Positions 23,634 to 32,806 are shown, counted from the first letter of the stretch. The stretch is 45,238 nucleotides of DNA from Eubacteriales bacterium OttesenSCG-928-K08 (GCA_030266105.1 JAJDHH010000010.1:1-45238); one strand, 5' to 3'. The notes: a model not told the origin generated them from the letters alone. Numbers and translations: made by a program.

Positions 23634-24548
23634 ATGGAATATGTTTTACAAACAAATGCGCTGAGCAAAAGCTATAAGGGCATTAAGGCGCTCAGCAATC
23701 TTAGCATGCAAGTGCCAAAGGGCGCAATATACGGCATGATCGGCCGCAACGGCGCAGGCAAAACAACGCTCATTCGGCTCATCTGCGGACTACAAACGCC
23801 AACCTCGGGCGAATATGTGCTATATGGAAAAAGCAGCTTGGGTAGCGACATCATGGAGGCCCGCCGCCGCATGGGCGCTATTGTGGAGACGCCGTCCATC
23901 TATCTCGAAATGACGGCGCAGGACAATTTGCGGCAGCAATATAAAATTCTCGGCCTGCCGTCATTTGAGGGAATCCCGGAGCTGCTGCGGTTGGTGAATT
24001 TGGAGCATACCGGCAAGAAGAAGGCAAAGAACTTTTCTCTGGGCATGCGTCAGCGGCTGGGCATCGCTGTGGCACTTGCTGGCGATCCGGATTTTCTGGT
24101 GCTGGATGAGCCGGTGAATGGCCTTGATCCGCAGGGCATAATTGAAATTCGAGAGCTTATTTTAAGGCTTAACCGGGAGAGACAAATTACCGTCCTCATT
24201 TCCAGCCATATGCTCGATGAACTATCCAAGCTTGCCACTCACTACGGCTTTATCGACCGTGGGCAGCTTGTTAAGCAAATCAGCCAAGAGGAGCTAAACG
24301 CCGCCTGCCGCAAATGCACACGCCTGACGGTTTCCGATGTGAAAGCCCTCACACGCACGCTTGATAGCATGGCTCTACAGTATGCTATTCTGCCCGACAA
24401 CCAGGCGGATGTGTTTGGCGCGGTCAACATTACGACACTGGTAACGGCGCTTTCGAGCGAGCGCTGTGAGGTACTTTGCGTAAGTGAGCGCGACGAGAGC
24501 CTGGAAAGCTACTTTGTCTCTTTGGTGGGAGGTGCCCGCAATGACTAA
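23634..24548 (+). CDS. ABC transporter ATP-binding protein (BcrA/antimicrobial-peptide type)
   Basis: The 304-residue protein has Walker A GRNGAGKTT (37-45), signature FSLGMRQRLGIAVAL, Walker B FLVLDEPVNGLDP and an H-loop ISSHML. The single-ATPase/6-TM-permease pattern with an adjoining two-component pair matches bacitracin/lantibiotic resistance and immunity modules (BcrA, LanF). AAAGGAGG precedes the ATG. The stop overlaps the permease start by 8 bases. Substrate unknown. Confidence 0.93.
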   Translation: MEYVLQTNALSKSYKGIKALSNLSMQVPKGAIYGMIGRNGAGKTTLIRLICGLQTPTSGEYVLYGKSSLGSDIMEARRRMGAIVETPSIYLEMTAQDNLRQQYKILGLPSFEGIPELLRLVNLEHTGKKKAKNFSLGMRQRLGIAVALAGDPDFLVLDEPVNGLDPQGIIEIRELILRLNRERQITVLISSHMLDELSKLATHYGFIDRGQLVKQISQEELNAACRKCTRLTVSDVKALTRTLDSMALQYAILPDNQADVFGAVNITTLVTALSSERCEVLCVSERDESLESYFVSLVGGARND

Positions 24549-25374
24549 ATTGATTTCCGCTGGATTTTCGCGCCTGCGTCTATCTAAAATATTCTGGCTT
24601 GGCATGGTCTTCATGCTGGTTATAGCGATGGTTGTGGTAGTAAATCAGTATTACTCATGCCTTAAATACGGTTTCGAAATTAAGCTTGACGGCTTCGTTT
24701 TAGGTTTTACGATTATAGTTCCGGTTCTTGCAGCCGTGTTTTGCAGTCTGTTTCTGGGCACGGAATACAGCGACGGCACCATGCGAAACAAGCTGATGAT
24801 TGGGCACAGCAGGGCAGTCATCTATCTATCCTCGCTTATTATAAGCATCACTGCAACATTGTTGATGTGCCTTGCCTTTTTGCTGGGCGTTTGCGCTGTG
24901 GGAATCCCACTGCTGGGTGGCCTGACTACCCCACTGCCACACTTTTTTATCATGCTTTTGGGTAGTGTGGTGCTGGTTTGTGCAGTTTGTGCCATATTGA
25001 CGGTGATCTGCATGCTGATTTCCAACAAGGCAATAATCGCCATTGTCAGCATTCTATGCATGGTTGGGTTATTACTCCTTGCTATATCGATCGATAGCAG
25101 GCTTCAGGAACCCGAATTTTACTCGAATGTGGTTTTCACGGAGAATGGCACAGTCCATCCACCGGATGAACTTATTCCAAACCCAGCTTATCTGACAGGC
25201 GCAAAACGTGCTGTTTATGAATATGCGTATGACATTCTGCCTACGGGCCAGGCATTACAATATTCTAGGATGAGCGCAGAGCACCTGTGGCAAATGCCGC
25301 TGTATTCACTGGCGATACTTTTCCTCAGCACATGGTTGGGCGTATTCTTTTTTAAGAGAAAAGATTTAAGATAA
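24541..25374 (+). CDS. ABC-2 type permease of the antimicrobial-peptide transporter
   Basis: The 277-residue membrane protein has six predicted helices (for example IFWLGMVFMLVIAMVVVV, FTIIVPVLAAVFCSLFLG, VIYLSSLIISITATLLMC, FIMLLGSVVLVCAVCAIL, IIAIVSILCMVGLLLLAI and a last helix before the C-terminal FFKRKDLR). LFLGTEYSDGTMRNKLMIGH is the conserved cytoplasmic loop that contacts the ATPase in BcrB-like permeases. The ATG at 24541 lies within the preceding gene. It is translationally coupled to the ATPase. Confidence 0.92.
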   Translation: MTKLISAGFSRLRLSKIFWLGMVFMLVIAMVVVVNQYYSCLKYGFEIKLDGFVLGFTIIVPVLAAVFCSLFLGTEYSDGTMRNKLMIGHSRAVIYLSSLIISITATLLMCLAFLLGVCAVGIPLLGGLTTPLPHFFIMLLGSVVLVCAVCAILTVICMLISNKAIIAIVSILCMVGLLLLAISIDSRLQEPEFYSNVVFTENGTVHPPDELIPNPAYLTGAKRAVYEYAYDILPTGQALQYSRMSAEHLWQMPLYSLAILFLSTWLGVFFFKRKDLR

Positions 25375-25387
25375 AGGGGGCGCTGCC

Positions 25388-26269
25388 ATGCTGTGGCTTT
25401 ATCTGCTATGCACCGCATTTGCAATTGCCGTTATTGTGCTGCTCGCGAAAATCGCGCTGCTGCTAAGATCTGCGGATGAGATCGCAATCGGTTTTCGCGA
25501 CAAGCTGGAGCATGACACCAACACCCTCATCACAATTTCCAGCAGCGATAGGCACATGCGCCGCCTTGCAGCTGAAATCAACGCGCAACTGCGGCTTCTA
25601 CGGCAGGAGCGTCACCGCTTTGCCCAGGGCAACCTGGAGCTTCGGGATGCGGTCACAAATATCTCCCACGACCTTAGAACGCCTCTGACTGCCATCTGCG
25701 GTTACCTGGATTTGCTAAAACATGAAGAAAAATCAGAGGATGCAGTCCGCTATATCGGCATGATTGAAAACCGCGCAGAGGCGCTAAAGCAGCTGACGGA
25801 AGAGTTGTTTGACTACTCGATCGTTACCTCCTTCCCGCAGACTTCCGCTTATGAGGATACCGCCCTTGGCAGCGCTTTGGAGCAGAGCATAGCTATACAC
25901 TATGCCGCGCTCCTTGAGCGCGGCATCACACCGAAAATCGACTTGCCGATACAGACGATCCTACGGCGGCTGGATAAAATGGCGCTATCCCGCATATTCT
26001 CAAATATCATAAGCAACGCCGTCAAATATAGCGATGGCGACTTACATATTGTTTTACGGGAGAATGGCGAAATGGTCTTTTCCAACAGCGCGAAGGATTT
26101 GACGCCCGTCACTGTGGGAAAACTGTTCGACCGTTTCTTTACGCTGGAAACCGGCAGCGGTTCAACCGGGCTGGGCCTATCCATCGCGAAGCTGCTCACC
26201 GAGCAGATGGGCGGCACTATATCTGCAGAATATGCGGATGGTAAACTTGATGTTATTCTCAGATTTTAA
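25388..26269 (+). CDS. Sensor histidine kinase
   Basis: The 293-residue protein has one N-terminal helix (WLYLLCTAFAIAVIVLLAKI), a short linker, HisKA with His94 in NISHDLRTPL, an N box (FSNIISNAVKYS) and G box (GSTGLGLSIAKLL). There is no extracellular sensor domain, as in intramembrane-sensing kinases that read the flux of a companion ABC transporter. It follows the permease by 13 bases, with GGGGG as ribosome site, and is the partner of the regulator at 22877. Confidence 0.93.
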   Translation: MLWLYLLCTAFAIAVIVLLAKIALLLRSADEIAIGFRDKLEHDTNTLITISSSDRHMRRLAAEINAQLRLLRQERHRFAQGNLELRDAVTNISHDLRTPLTAICGYLDLLKHEEKSEDAVRYIGMIENRAEALKQLTEELFDYSIVTSFPQTSAYEDTALGSALEQSIAIHYAALLERGITPKIDLPIQTILRRLDKMALSRIFSNIISNAVKYSDGDLHIVLRENGEMVFSNSAKDLTPVTVGKLFDRFFTLETGSGSTGLGLSIAKLLTEQMGGTISAEYADGKLDVILRF

Positions 26270-26712
26270 TTTGAGCAGAAGCACGCATTGTTGATATTGT
26301 AAGGTGAAGGCTGATATACAATATCCGAGATACGTTGGGTGAGCTGCTTATCGATGTCGAACGTGTACGCAATCCTATTGGAACAAAAGAATACTGGTGG
26401 CAGTATTATTAAGGGGCAGCCATATACCCTAGGCAAATCCGCAATTTTTTTTTGTACAAACATTACATAAATATCTTTACCAAAAAGATATCTGATCGAT
26501 TCGCCCAGTGTTTCCGGGCGTTTCGCGGTTTTAGGGCGCGAGATTCCGGAATTTTCGCCACCATAGGTATCATATAACGAAAAAGATACGAACCTACCGG
26601 AATGTATTCTCCGCTACGCCGCAAGGGAAAATGAAGCTGGTTGCAAAGATGCTCAAAGTACCATATGTCACGCCCCTTATCTAAAGAGACAATACAAAAC
26701 ACAGTACAGCTT
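26270..26712 (+). other. Gap with short coding-like remnants, unassigned
   Basis: About 440 bases between the kinase and a terminator. A short plus-strand frame (26320-26412) reads NIRDTLGELLIDVERVRNPI and then KEYWWQYY before its stop, without a start codon. On the minus strand a 79-codon frame at 26463-26702 is open (starting MFCIVSLDKGRDIWYFEHL) but I see no family or good ribosome site. Neither is strong enough to call a gene; both may be debris of lost genes. Confidence 0.3.
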
Positions 26713-26749
26713 AAAGCGCCGCGATCCTATTGGGATTACGGCGCTTTTT
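26713..26749. terminator. Terminator between convergent transcription units
   Basis: AAAGCGCCG (26713-26721) pairs with CGGCGCTTT (26739-26747), with inner pairing GATCC/GGAT, followed by further Ts on the plus strand. It lies 48 bases after the end of the minus-strand dehydrogenase gene. Confidence 0.75.
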
Positions 26750-26796
26750 CGCGCGGCAATATTCAATTGTTTTCAACATATTTTAGTACACCACAT

Positions 26797-27762
26797 TTAC
26801 GGCTGCTCCCCATTGGCGACCCGCAGCATGTTTTTGATGGAGTTTTTCAGCATACGGATGAAGGCTTCATCTGTTGTGCCGCCTACATGTGGGGTGATGG
26901 TGAGCCTGCTGCTGGCTTCCGGGCTCAGGTTAAGGAGTGGGTGGTAAGCCGGGGCCGGTTCGGGATAAAGCGTATCCAGTGCCGCGCCATAGATTTTCCC
27001 CTTTTCCAATGCGTCGGCCAATGCCATTTGGTCGATGATCTCCCCTCGAGCCGTGTTGATGAGCAAGGCGGACTCCTTCATAGCGTCAAACTGGGGAGTG
27101 GAGAACATGTGAAATGTGGATGACAGTACCGGTACATGGATGCTGACGATATCACATTCCCGGATCAGGTCATCTAATTCCAGGTAGCTTACATCCAGTG
27201 CCTCCTCCACCTCAGGTGTCGGGCGGAATGCGTCGTAGTAGCTGATCTTGCAGCCCCAAGCCTTCAGCCGAATGGCGACCTCCTTGCCGATGGCACCGAT
27301 GCCAACCAGACCCACATGGAGGTCTGCCAGCTCATGCTGGCCTGCCGCCATGAATTTCTGCTGGCAAGCGCCGAACCCTTCGGTTTTCACTTGGGTATCG
27401 CAGACGGCGGTTCGCCGTAGCCCCGCCAACATCAAGCCGATGGTATGCTCAGCCACGGCGCCATTGTTGACCGCCCTGTTATTGCAGACGGGAATGCCCA
27501 GCGCTTTTGCCGCCTCCACATCCACCTTGTCGTAGCCTACGCCCTCCACGTGGATCATCTTTAGGTTGGGGCAGGCTTCTATCACTTGTGCTGAAGCTGG
27601 ATGGGTGGAGTTGAGAAAGAGAAAATCTGCATTCTTACAGGCGGCGATCAAATCATCATCGCTGTAGGGGGATTTTATGTAAGTAACTGCCCACTCCTGG
27701 GGAAAGTGAATATTAAACTTTTCAAAGCGTTGCTTTATCACACTGCTCACTACTTTGAACAT
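26797..27762 (-). CDS. D-2-hydroxyacid dehydrogenase (NAD-dependent)
   Basis: The 321-residue protein has a Rossmann motif GLVGIGAIGKEV (about 150-161), the catalytic Arg in INTARGEIID, Glu in DTLYPEPAP and His in TPHVGGTTDEA. It reduces a 2-keto acid to the D-2-hydroxy acid, or the reverse. It follows iorB by 195 bases on the same strand and is probably in the same unit. That suggests an arylpyruvate or related 2-keto acid as substrate, competing with oxidative decarboxylation by IorAB. The substrate is an inference. Confidence 0.9.
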   Translation of the reverse strand: MFKVVSSVIKQRFEKFNIHFPQEWAVTYIKSPYSDDDLIAACKNADFLFLNSTHPASAQVIEACPNLKMIHVEGVGYDKVDVEAAKALGIPVCNNRAVNNGAVAEHTIGLMLAGLRRTAVCDTQVKTEGFGACQQKFMAAGQHELADLHVGLVGIGAIGKEVAIRLKAWGCKISYYDAFRPTPEVEEALDVSYLELDDLIRECDIVSIHVPVLSSTFHMFSTPQFDAMKESALLINTARGEIIDQMALADALEKGKIYGAALDTLYPEPAPAYHPLLNLSPEASSRLTITPHVGGTTDEAFIRMLKNSIKNMLRVANGEQP

Positions 27763-27957
27763 GGTGCTCCTCCTGTTCTGTATGCTTTATCAAGCAAAAA
27801 ATTCACAACTTGATCCTTATGGCACTTGAATATGAACCCTATAATGGATCCTTTCCCACCATGGCTATGGCGACCAGCACCATCTCCAGGTGTGTGTCAA
27901 GCTGATCGAAATGCGGGCGGAGGGCAGTTTTTTACCCTCCGCCCACGATGTTGATTG

Positions 27958-28548
27958 TTATGCGTTTGTTTTTTGCGCTTGTAGTGCCTGGCCGGCATCG
28001 TAGGCCTTGAGGTTTAGCTCCTTAGCCTTGGGTGGAACGTACTCGGCCACCAGCTCTTTCCAATCCACACCGTCCAGTCCCAACACCTTGGTGAGGGCTC
28101 CCAGTAAAACAATGTTCTGAGCCCGGATATTTCCCAGCTCCTCAGCGGTTTGGGCTGCCTTGATAACGGTAATGTTTGGGCAAGCGGCCTTGAGAGCATC
28201 AATGGCGTTGTGAGGGTACTCCGCCACGCCGGTAAGCACCGGCATAGGGTAAATTTCCCGCTCATCCAAAATCATGGTGCCGCCTTTTTTCAGGAAGGGT
28301 AATGCCCGCAGGGATTCGGCTTTTTCAAAGGCGATGATAACATCTGCCTCCCCTTCGCCAATGTTGGGAGCATAGACCTTGTCGCTGTATTTGATTTGGG
28401 TTGTGACGCTGCCGCCACGCTGACTCATGCCGTGAATTTCGCTCATCTTCACATCAAAGCCTAGCTTAACCAATCCCGCAGTGAGAATTTTGGAGATCAG
28501 GATGGTGCCCTGTCCTCCCACGCCAACCAATAGGATACTTGTTGTCAT
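27958..28548 (-). CDS. iorB: Indolepyruvate:ferredoxin oxidoreductase, beta subunit
   Basis: The 196-residue protein begins MTTSILLVGVGGQGTILISK (the GxGGQG motif of the gamma/beta domain of 2-oxoacid:ferredoxin oxidoreductases). It continues with EIHGMSQRGGSVTTQIKYS and the terminal helical part, normal length for IorB. The ATG at 28548 is only 4 bases after the iorA stop. With IorA it oxidatively decarboxylates arylpyruvates to aryl-CoA, giving reduced ferredoxin and CO2. Confidence 0.93.
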   Translation of the reverse strand: MTTSILLVGVGGQGTILISKILTAGLVKLGFDVKMSEIHGMSQRGGSVTTQIKYSDKVYAPNIGEGEADVIIAFEKAESLRALPFLKKGGTMILDEREIYPMPVLTGVAEYPHNAIDALKAACPNITVIKAAQTAEELGNIRAQNIVLLGALTKVLGLDGVDWKELVAEYVPPKAKELNLKAYDAGQALQAQKTNA

Positions 28549-28552
28549 TGGA

Positions 28553-30328
28553 TTATACCCCCACTTTCTCGATTGCTCCGAATTTACACATCTGCATGCA
28601 CAACCCGCAGGCGGTGCAGTTAGCTGGGTCGGCCACGGTGGCCTTGCCACCCACAAAGGCAAGTGAGGGGCAGGTGATCTTCATGCACATTTTGCAGCTC
28701 TTGCACTTTTCCGGGTCGATTTTGCAGTGCTTCCCGCTGTTTTGGCGGGCCACCTCCTTGATGAGGATGCAAGGCCGCTTGGTGATGATGACAAAGGGCC
28801 CTTCTGTGGCAATCCCATCATCCATTGCCTTTTGCATGGCATCCAAATCCAGTGGATCTACTACTCGGATGCGATCTTCCCCAAGGCCTAGGGATTTGAC
28901 CATGGCCACCAGATTCACCTGAGGAGAGGGTAATCCCATTAGGTTGTGGGCGGTGCCGGGGTTTTCCTGATGCCCTGTCATGGCAGTGATGGAGTTATCC
29001 AGTATGCAGGCGATGACGTTGGCTTCGCTGGCCACCACATCGATGAGGGAATTGATTCCTGAGTGAAAAAAGGTGGAATCTCCTACCATGCCAAGCGCCT
29101 TGCGTGAATCCCCCTGCTGCTCTAAAGCCTTACTAAGGCCGATGATGGAGGAAAGACCTGCGCCCATGCAAATAGAAAAATCGAAGCCATTGAGCGGGGC
29201 GGCAACTCCCAGAGCATAGCAACCGATGTCGCCCACCGGCACGATCTTCTTACTGTTCTTGCTGATGGTGTAGAAGAAACCCCGGTGAGGGCATCCGGCG
29301 CAGAGCACCGGCGGGCGAACAGGCGCCGCCAGATCGGTCTTGTAGGTTTCGGGGATGGAGGCTTCGGTGAGAGCTCCTCGAACAATCTGGGCGTTGAGTT
29401 CCCCGCAGATGGGAAGCTTCTGCTTACCCACACAGGAGATGCCTAACTGCCGGACTGCGTTTTCCAGATAAGGTTCGTTCTCCTCGATGACGTAGAGGGT
29501 GTCGAATTTTTCAGCGAAATTCTTGATCAGCTTCCGTGGCAGGGGATAGGTGAGACCCAGCTTGAGATAGCTGGCGCTGTCCCCAAAAACCTCCCGGCTA
29601 TGCTGGTAGGAGATGCCGGAGGTGATGACGCCAATCTTAGCCCCATTGCTGATTTCCTCATAGTTGTAGGGGCAGGCGCTGGAGTACTCCTCCATCTCTT
29701 CCAGCAGGCGCTCACGGATCACATGACGGCTGCGGGCGGTGCCGGGGAGCATGGCATACTTTTCCGGTTTGCGCTCGTATTGCTTGACGGCTACGCTATC
29801 TCGTTTTTCAAGCTCCACCAGGCTTTTGGAGTGGCAGACACGGGTGGTCACACGAAGCAGGACGGGCACATCATATTTCTCGCTGAGCTCAAAGGCAGCG
29901 ATGGTGTAGTCCTTGCACTCCTGAGAATCCGCAGGTTCCAGCATGGCCAGCTTGGCATGGGGCGCGTAAAGTCGGTTGTCTTGTTCGTTTTGGGAAGAGT
30001 GACAGCCGGGATCATCTGCCGATACAATAACCATACCGCCGTTGACCCCAGCATACCCCATGGTAAAGATAGGGTCAGCTGCCACGTTCATCCCCACGTG
30101 CTTCATGGCGCAGAGGACTCTTGCGCCACCGATGGAAGCGCCTGCCGCGATTTCTGCCGCAACCTTCTCGTTACAAGCCCACTGGGAGTAGATATCCTCT
30201 TTGTACTGGGCGACGTTTTCCAGGATTTCAGTGCTGGGGGTTCCGGGATAAGCGGTTGCTACAGTGCAGCCGGCTTCCCATGCGCCGCGAGCAATGGCTT
30301 CATCTCCGCTCATAATCGCTGGGTTCAT
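28553..30328 (-). CDS. iorA: Indolepyruvate:ferredoxin oxidoreductase, alpha subunit
   Basis: The 591-residue protein has the pyrimidine-binding 2-oxoacid:ferredoxin oxidoreductase domain at the N-terminus (GTPSTEILENVAQ...AAGASIGGARVLCAMKHVG). The TPP-binding domain follows (GDSTFFHSGINSLIDVV, then DNSITAMTGHQENPG, about 395-440). Two C-terminal [4Fe-4S] clusters are in CKSCKMCMKITCPSL and CTACGLCMQMCKFGAI. Length and cluster number match IorA. The enzyme is oxygen sensitive and typical of anaerobes fermenting aromatic amino acids. A TGGT-N3-ACCA site 41 bases upstream suggests control by the GntR/FCD protein at 32075. Confidence 0.95.
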   Translation of the reverse strand: MNPAIMSGDEAIARGAWEAGCTVATAYPGTPSTEILENVAQYKEDIYSQWACNEKVAAEIAAGASIGGARVLCAMKHVGMNVAADPIFTMGYAGVNGGMVIVSADDPGCHSSQNEQDNRLYAPHAKLAMLEPADSQECKDYTIAAFELSEKYDVPVLLRVTTRVCHSKSLVELEKRDSVAVKQYERKPEKYAMLPGTARSRHVIRERLLEEMEEYSSACPYNYEEISNGAKIGVITSGISYQHSREVFGDSASYLKLGLTYPLPRKLIKNFAEKFDTLYVIEENEPYLENAVRQLGISCVGKQKLPICGELNAQIVRGALTEASIPETYKTDLAAPVRPPVLCAGCPHRGFFYTISKNSKKIVPVGDIGCYALGVAAPLNGFDFSICMGAGLSSIIGLSKALEQQGDSRKALGMVGDSTFFHSGINSLIDVVASEANVIACILDNSITAMTGHQENPGTAHNLMGLPSPQVNLVAMVKSLGLGEDRIRVVDPLDLDAMQKAMDDGIATEGPFVIITKRPCILIKEVARQNSGKHCKIDPEKCKSCKMCMKITCPSLAFVGGKATVADPANCTACGLCMQMCKFGAIEKVGV

Positions 30329-30365
30329 GGTATATCCATCCTTTCCAAATCAAGATTTCTTATAT

Positions 30366-30380
30366 AACTGGTAAGACCAT
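30366..30380 (-). promoter_or_regulatory. FadR/PdhR-like operator upstream of iorA
   Basis: AACTGGTAAGACCAT has the TGGT-N3-ACCA dyad (30369-30379) bound by GntR/FCD regulators such as PdhR and FadR. It is 41 bases before the iorA start, in promoter position. The rest of 30381-30627 holds no gene. Confidence 0.7.
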
Positions 30381-30627
30381 AATTGCTAATTATTATCCTT
30401 ATGCTGCAAATAAAACGGTTATTAGACTTTTCTACATACAGGGTACTATTCGATTATGCACCGCGTCTAATCTGTAAATATAAAACACAAATTAACGCTC
30501 ATATTATTTCAATTAAGAATATACTCGGCCAAATGGAGCCTGCTTTGCCATAAAGAATTGTGTGCCAGGCAACTGCTATTGTAATGCCGGCAGGTATTCC
30601 TCACACTATTGTTACATTCGCGGTAGG

Positions 30628-31545
30628 TTAGAGGTGATTCCCCACCCGCCTAAGGTGGGGAATCACACAGCTTGATAGAACACAAACAGCATTGCCTTGC
30701 TCAAAGGATCCGAGGATCTGGCCAATCTGCGTGTACTCTACTCCTTCATAGCCAGGGCGCCCATCGAGATACTCCATAATATTCCCGCACAGCACTTCTT
30801 CAGGTCGCTCCACATCGCCAAACACTAAAAAGACGTTTCCTGAGTAATTCTTCAGCCCTTCCACATATTCGTCGGTACCTTCGGCAATGAATCCCTCAAT
30901 TGGCTTTGCAACAAAGCTGCCAATATCGCCGGAAGCCAGCATAAAGCCTTTTGCATTATACTTAACAGCGATGGAGGATGCCGTACCTGCACCCATGGAG
31001 TGCCCCGCAGTCAGGATATTATCCGTATCGACATACGGCAAGCTCAGCGCATGCTGATAAAAGGCTTCGGCTACAGAAACCATACTGGGTAGGCTTGTAT
31101 TGCCTGTATAGACATGGTTTTCCGAATTGCCAGCACCCAAGTGATCAATGGAAATTACAACAAAACCACGGCGCGAAAATTCCATTGCCCACGATTCATG
31201 ATTTCGGGCATTGCCCGCGTTACCGTGGCAGTTAAACAGAAGCGGCGCCGGTGTATCGTTGGTTGCGTTTTTGGGGATATAGAGCAAGCCACTAATCTGA
31301 TCTCCATTATGTCCTGACAGGGTCAGCCTCTGAACTTTTATGTTGCCCCAGCCAGTAATAATCCCCCAGTTGATCAGAGAACAAAGTAGGGTGGCACATA
31401 GCATAATGCAAAAAAACATGCGTATGCCTTTCTTTCGCTTTGCCTTTCCTTCGGGGCTCGTAAAGTTTTCGCGTAACTTTGCATCCATAAGTTGGTCTTT
31501 TTCAGCCCCGGAGATTACCTTGTTGTTACTTGATGTATCCTTCAT
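30628..31545 (-). CDS. Membrane-anchored alpha/beta hydrolase, C-terminus probably truncated
   Basis: The 305-residue protein has one N-terminal helix (MFFCIMLCATLLCSLINWGI). An alpha/beta hydrolase domain follows, with the oxyanion HGNAGNARNHE region, nucleophile elbow AGHSMGAG and the acid strand VFLVFGDVERP. The last 12 codons (CVIPHLRRVGNHL) are encoded by a 33-base hairpin, and no family-like C-terminal His segment is visible, so the end looks replaced by an inserted sequence. Two TGGT-N3-RCCA sites lie upstream. The hydrolytic substrate is unknown. It is probably inactive if the catalytic His is missing. Confidence 0.75.
   Translation of the reverse strand: MKDTSSNNKVISGAEKDQLMDAKLRENFTSPEGKAKRKKGIRMFFCIMLCATLLCSLINWGIITGWGNIKVQRLTLSGHNGDQISGLLYIPKNATNDTPAPLLFNCHGNAGNARNHESWAMEFSRRGFVVISIDHLGAGNSENHVYTGNTSLPSMVSVAEAFYQHALSLPYVDTDNILTAGHSMGAGTASSIAVKYNAKGFMLASGDIGSFVAKPIEGFIAEGTDEYVEGLKNYSGNVFLVFGDVERPEEVLCGNIMEYLDGRPGYEGVEYTQIGQILGSFEQGNAVCVLSSCVIPHLRRVGNHL
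30634..30666. repeat. Perfect 13-bp hairpin at the truncated gene end
   Basis: GTGATTCCCCACC (30634-30646) and GGTGGGGAATCAC (30654-30666) with a 7-base loop. It lies inside the last codons of the hydrolase, which argues against a normal terminator. Subterminal hairpins of this kind mark IS200/IS605-group ends. No transposase is present, so this would be a residual end or a small mobilised element. Confidence 0.6.
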
Positions 31546-31668
31546 TCCATATTTCCTCCTAAAATACTTAGAGAATTAATGAAGCCTTACCTGGTTAACA
31601 GTTACATCTAACCACATTTTAATCGAAAATGCATGACTTTCATTTTATTTTATCACTACAACTCAATT

Positions 31669-31682
31669 AACTGGTAAGGCCA
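31669..31682 (-). promoter_or_regulatory. FadR/PdhR-like operator upstream of the hydrolase
   Basis: AACTGGTAAGGCCA (TGGT-N3-GCCA) differs from the iorA site by one base in the right half. It is 127 bases upstream of the hydrolase start, in the 529-base gap 31546-32074 that otherwise has no gene. Confidence 0.6.
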
Positions 31683-31817
31683 AACATGGCAAACGCTATC
31701 CCCCTCTCCATATATTAAATGAATTTTATTAATTTCCCCTCCGCTAAAACTGATTGATTTTTTTATTAGTATTCTTCAAAGATAAGCGTTTAGTTGTATT
31801 GTAATAAATATGCTTAA

Positions 31818-31832
31818 ACTGGTAATACCAGA
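31818..31832 (-). promoter_or_regulatory. Third FadR/PdhR-like operator
   Basis: CTGGTAATACCAG (31819-31831) is a perfect 5-base-arm dyad of the same type. It lies about 245 bases downstream of the gntR stop and 275 bases upstream of the hydrolase start. Together with 31669 it could support looping. Confidence 0.65.
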
Positions 31833-32074
31833 TTACTATATAAATGTTCCTATGTCAATCCCCAAAAAGCCAGTATATTATTTTTATTAAAAGCTTGCGA
31901 TGTAATGAATGTATAATGAATAAAAATGCATAAGCACAAACTGAAAATTTTCCCGTAGCCCTTCGCCAGCCTATTTATAACCCATGACTATTTGTGGATA
32001 TAGTGCAATGCTTTAAAGACTCAACAAATCTTCTGGGCGAGCAGAAAGAATTATTGAGCCTCTAAATCTTTTAA

Positions 32075-32806
32075 TTAATGCTGCGGGTTGATCAGTTGAC
32101 CGTACCATTCCAAGTGGTTGAGGATGCAACTTTGAGCGGCCTCTTCATCCCCTGATTCGACCGCTTCTAAAACCTCCCTATGGGTGTTAAGAATGTTATG
32201 ACACTCAGCGATCTGTTCCTGGGGCGATTTTGAAGTAATCGATTGATACAGCGCTTCGTGAAATATCTTTGAAAGCACGTTATCGACAATTCCCGAAAGC
32301 TTGTTTTTGCTGGCCTGGGCCAGTACGCTATGAAATTTTTGATCCATTGCCAGGAAATGATCGGTGTTTGCAGTGAGGTTTGACGACTGTTCCAAGATAT
32401 TTTTAAGTCTCTCCAAGTCTTCTTCTGTGCGCCTCTGAGCTGCCCAGCCACAGTAGGTGACCTCAATCATGGTACGGAATTCAAACAACTCCTCGGAAGA
32501 AATCTGCTGTATGGCAATCATGTTTTCCAGAGGGTGCTCGATAGATTCTGTGCTGATTTCGCTTACGATTGCCCCTCCACTGCCGGGTATGATTTTAATC
32601 AGGCCGGAGTTTTCCAGCATCCGCAGTGATTCTCGAATGGTGGGCCTGCTCCGCTGAAACATATCGATTAGCTTGCGCTCAGAGGGGAGCTTGTCACTGG
32701 GCTTGATTTCGCCCGACAAAATTTTATCCCGTATTTGTTCGTAGATTGCCTCAGAGGCACGTCTGGTCACAATGGGTTCGAACGACATTGATTTGGGATC
32801 ATTCAT
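32075..32806 (-). CDS. GntR family (FadR/FCD) transcriptional regulator
   Basis: The 243-residue protein has a winged HTH at residues 15-80 (DKILSGEIKPSDKLPSERKL, RPTIRESLRMLENSGLI) and an FCD effector domain (100-230) with metal-binding features (FRTMIEVT..., DQKFHSVLAQAS, CHNILNTHREV, NHLEWYG). FCD proteins sense carboxylic acids, so a product of the nearby oxoacid or hydroxyacid genes is a reasonable ligand. Three TGGT-N3-ACCA-type sites upstream of iorA and the hydrolase are its probable targets. The ribosome site is AAAGGATTGATG. Confidence 0.92.
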   Translation of the reverse strand: MNDPKSMSFEPIVTRRASEAIYEQIRDKILSGEIKPSDKLPSERKLIDMFQRSRPTIRESLRMLENSGLIKIIPGSGGAIVSEISTESIEHPLENMIAIQQISSEELFEFRTMIEVTYCGWAAQRRTEEDLERLKNILEQSSNLTANTDHFLAMDQKFHSVLAQASKNKLSGIVDNVLSKIFHEALYQSITSKSPQEQIAECHNILNTHREVLEAVESGDEEAAQSCILNHLEWYGQLINPQH

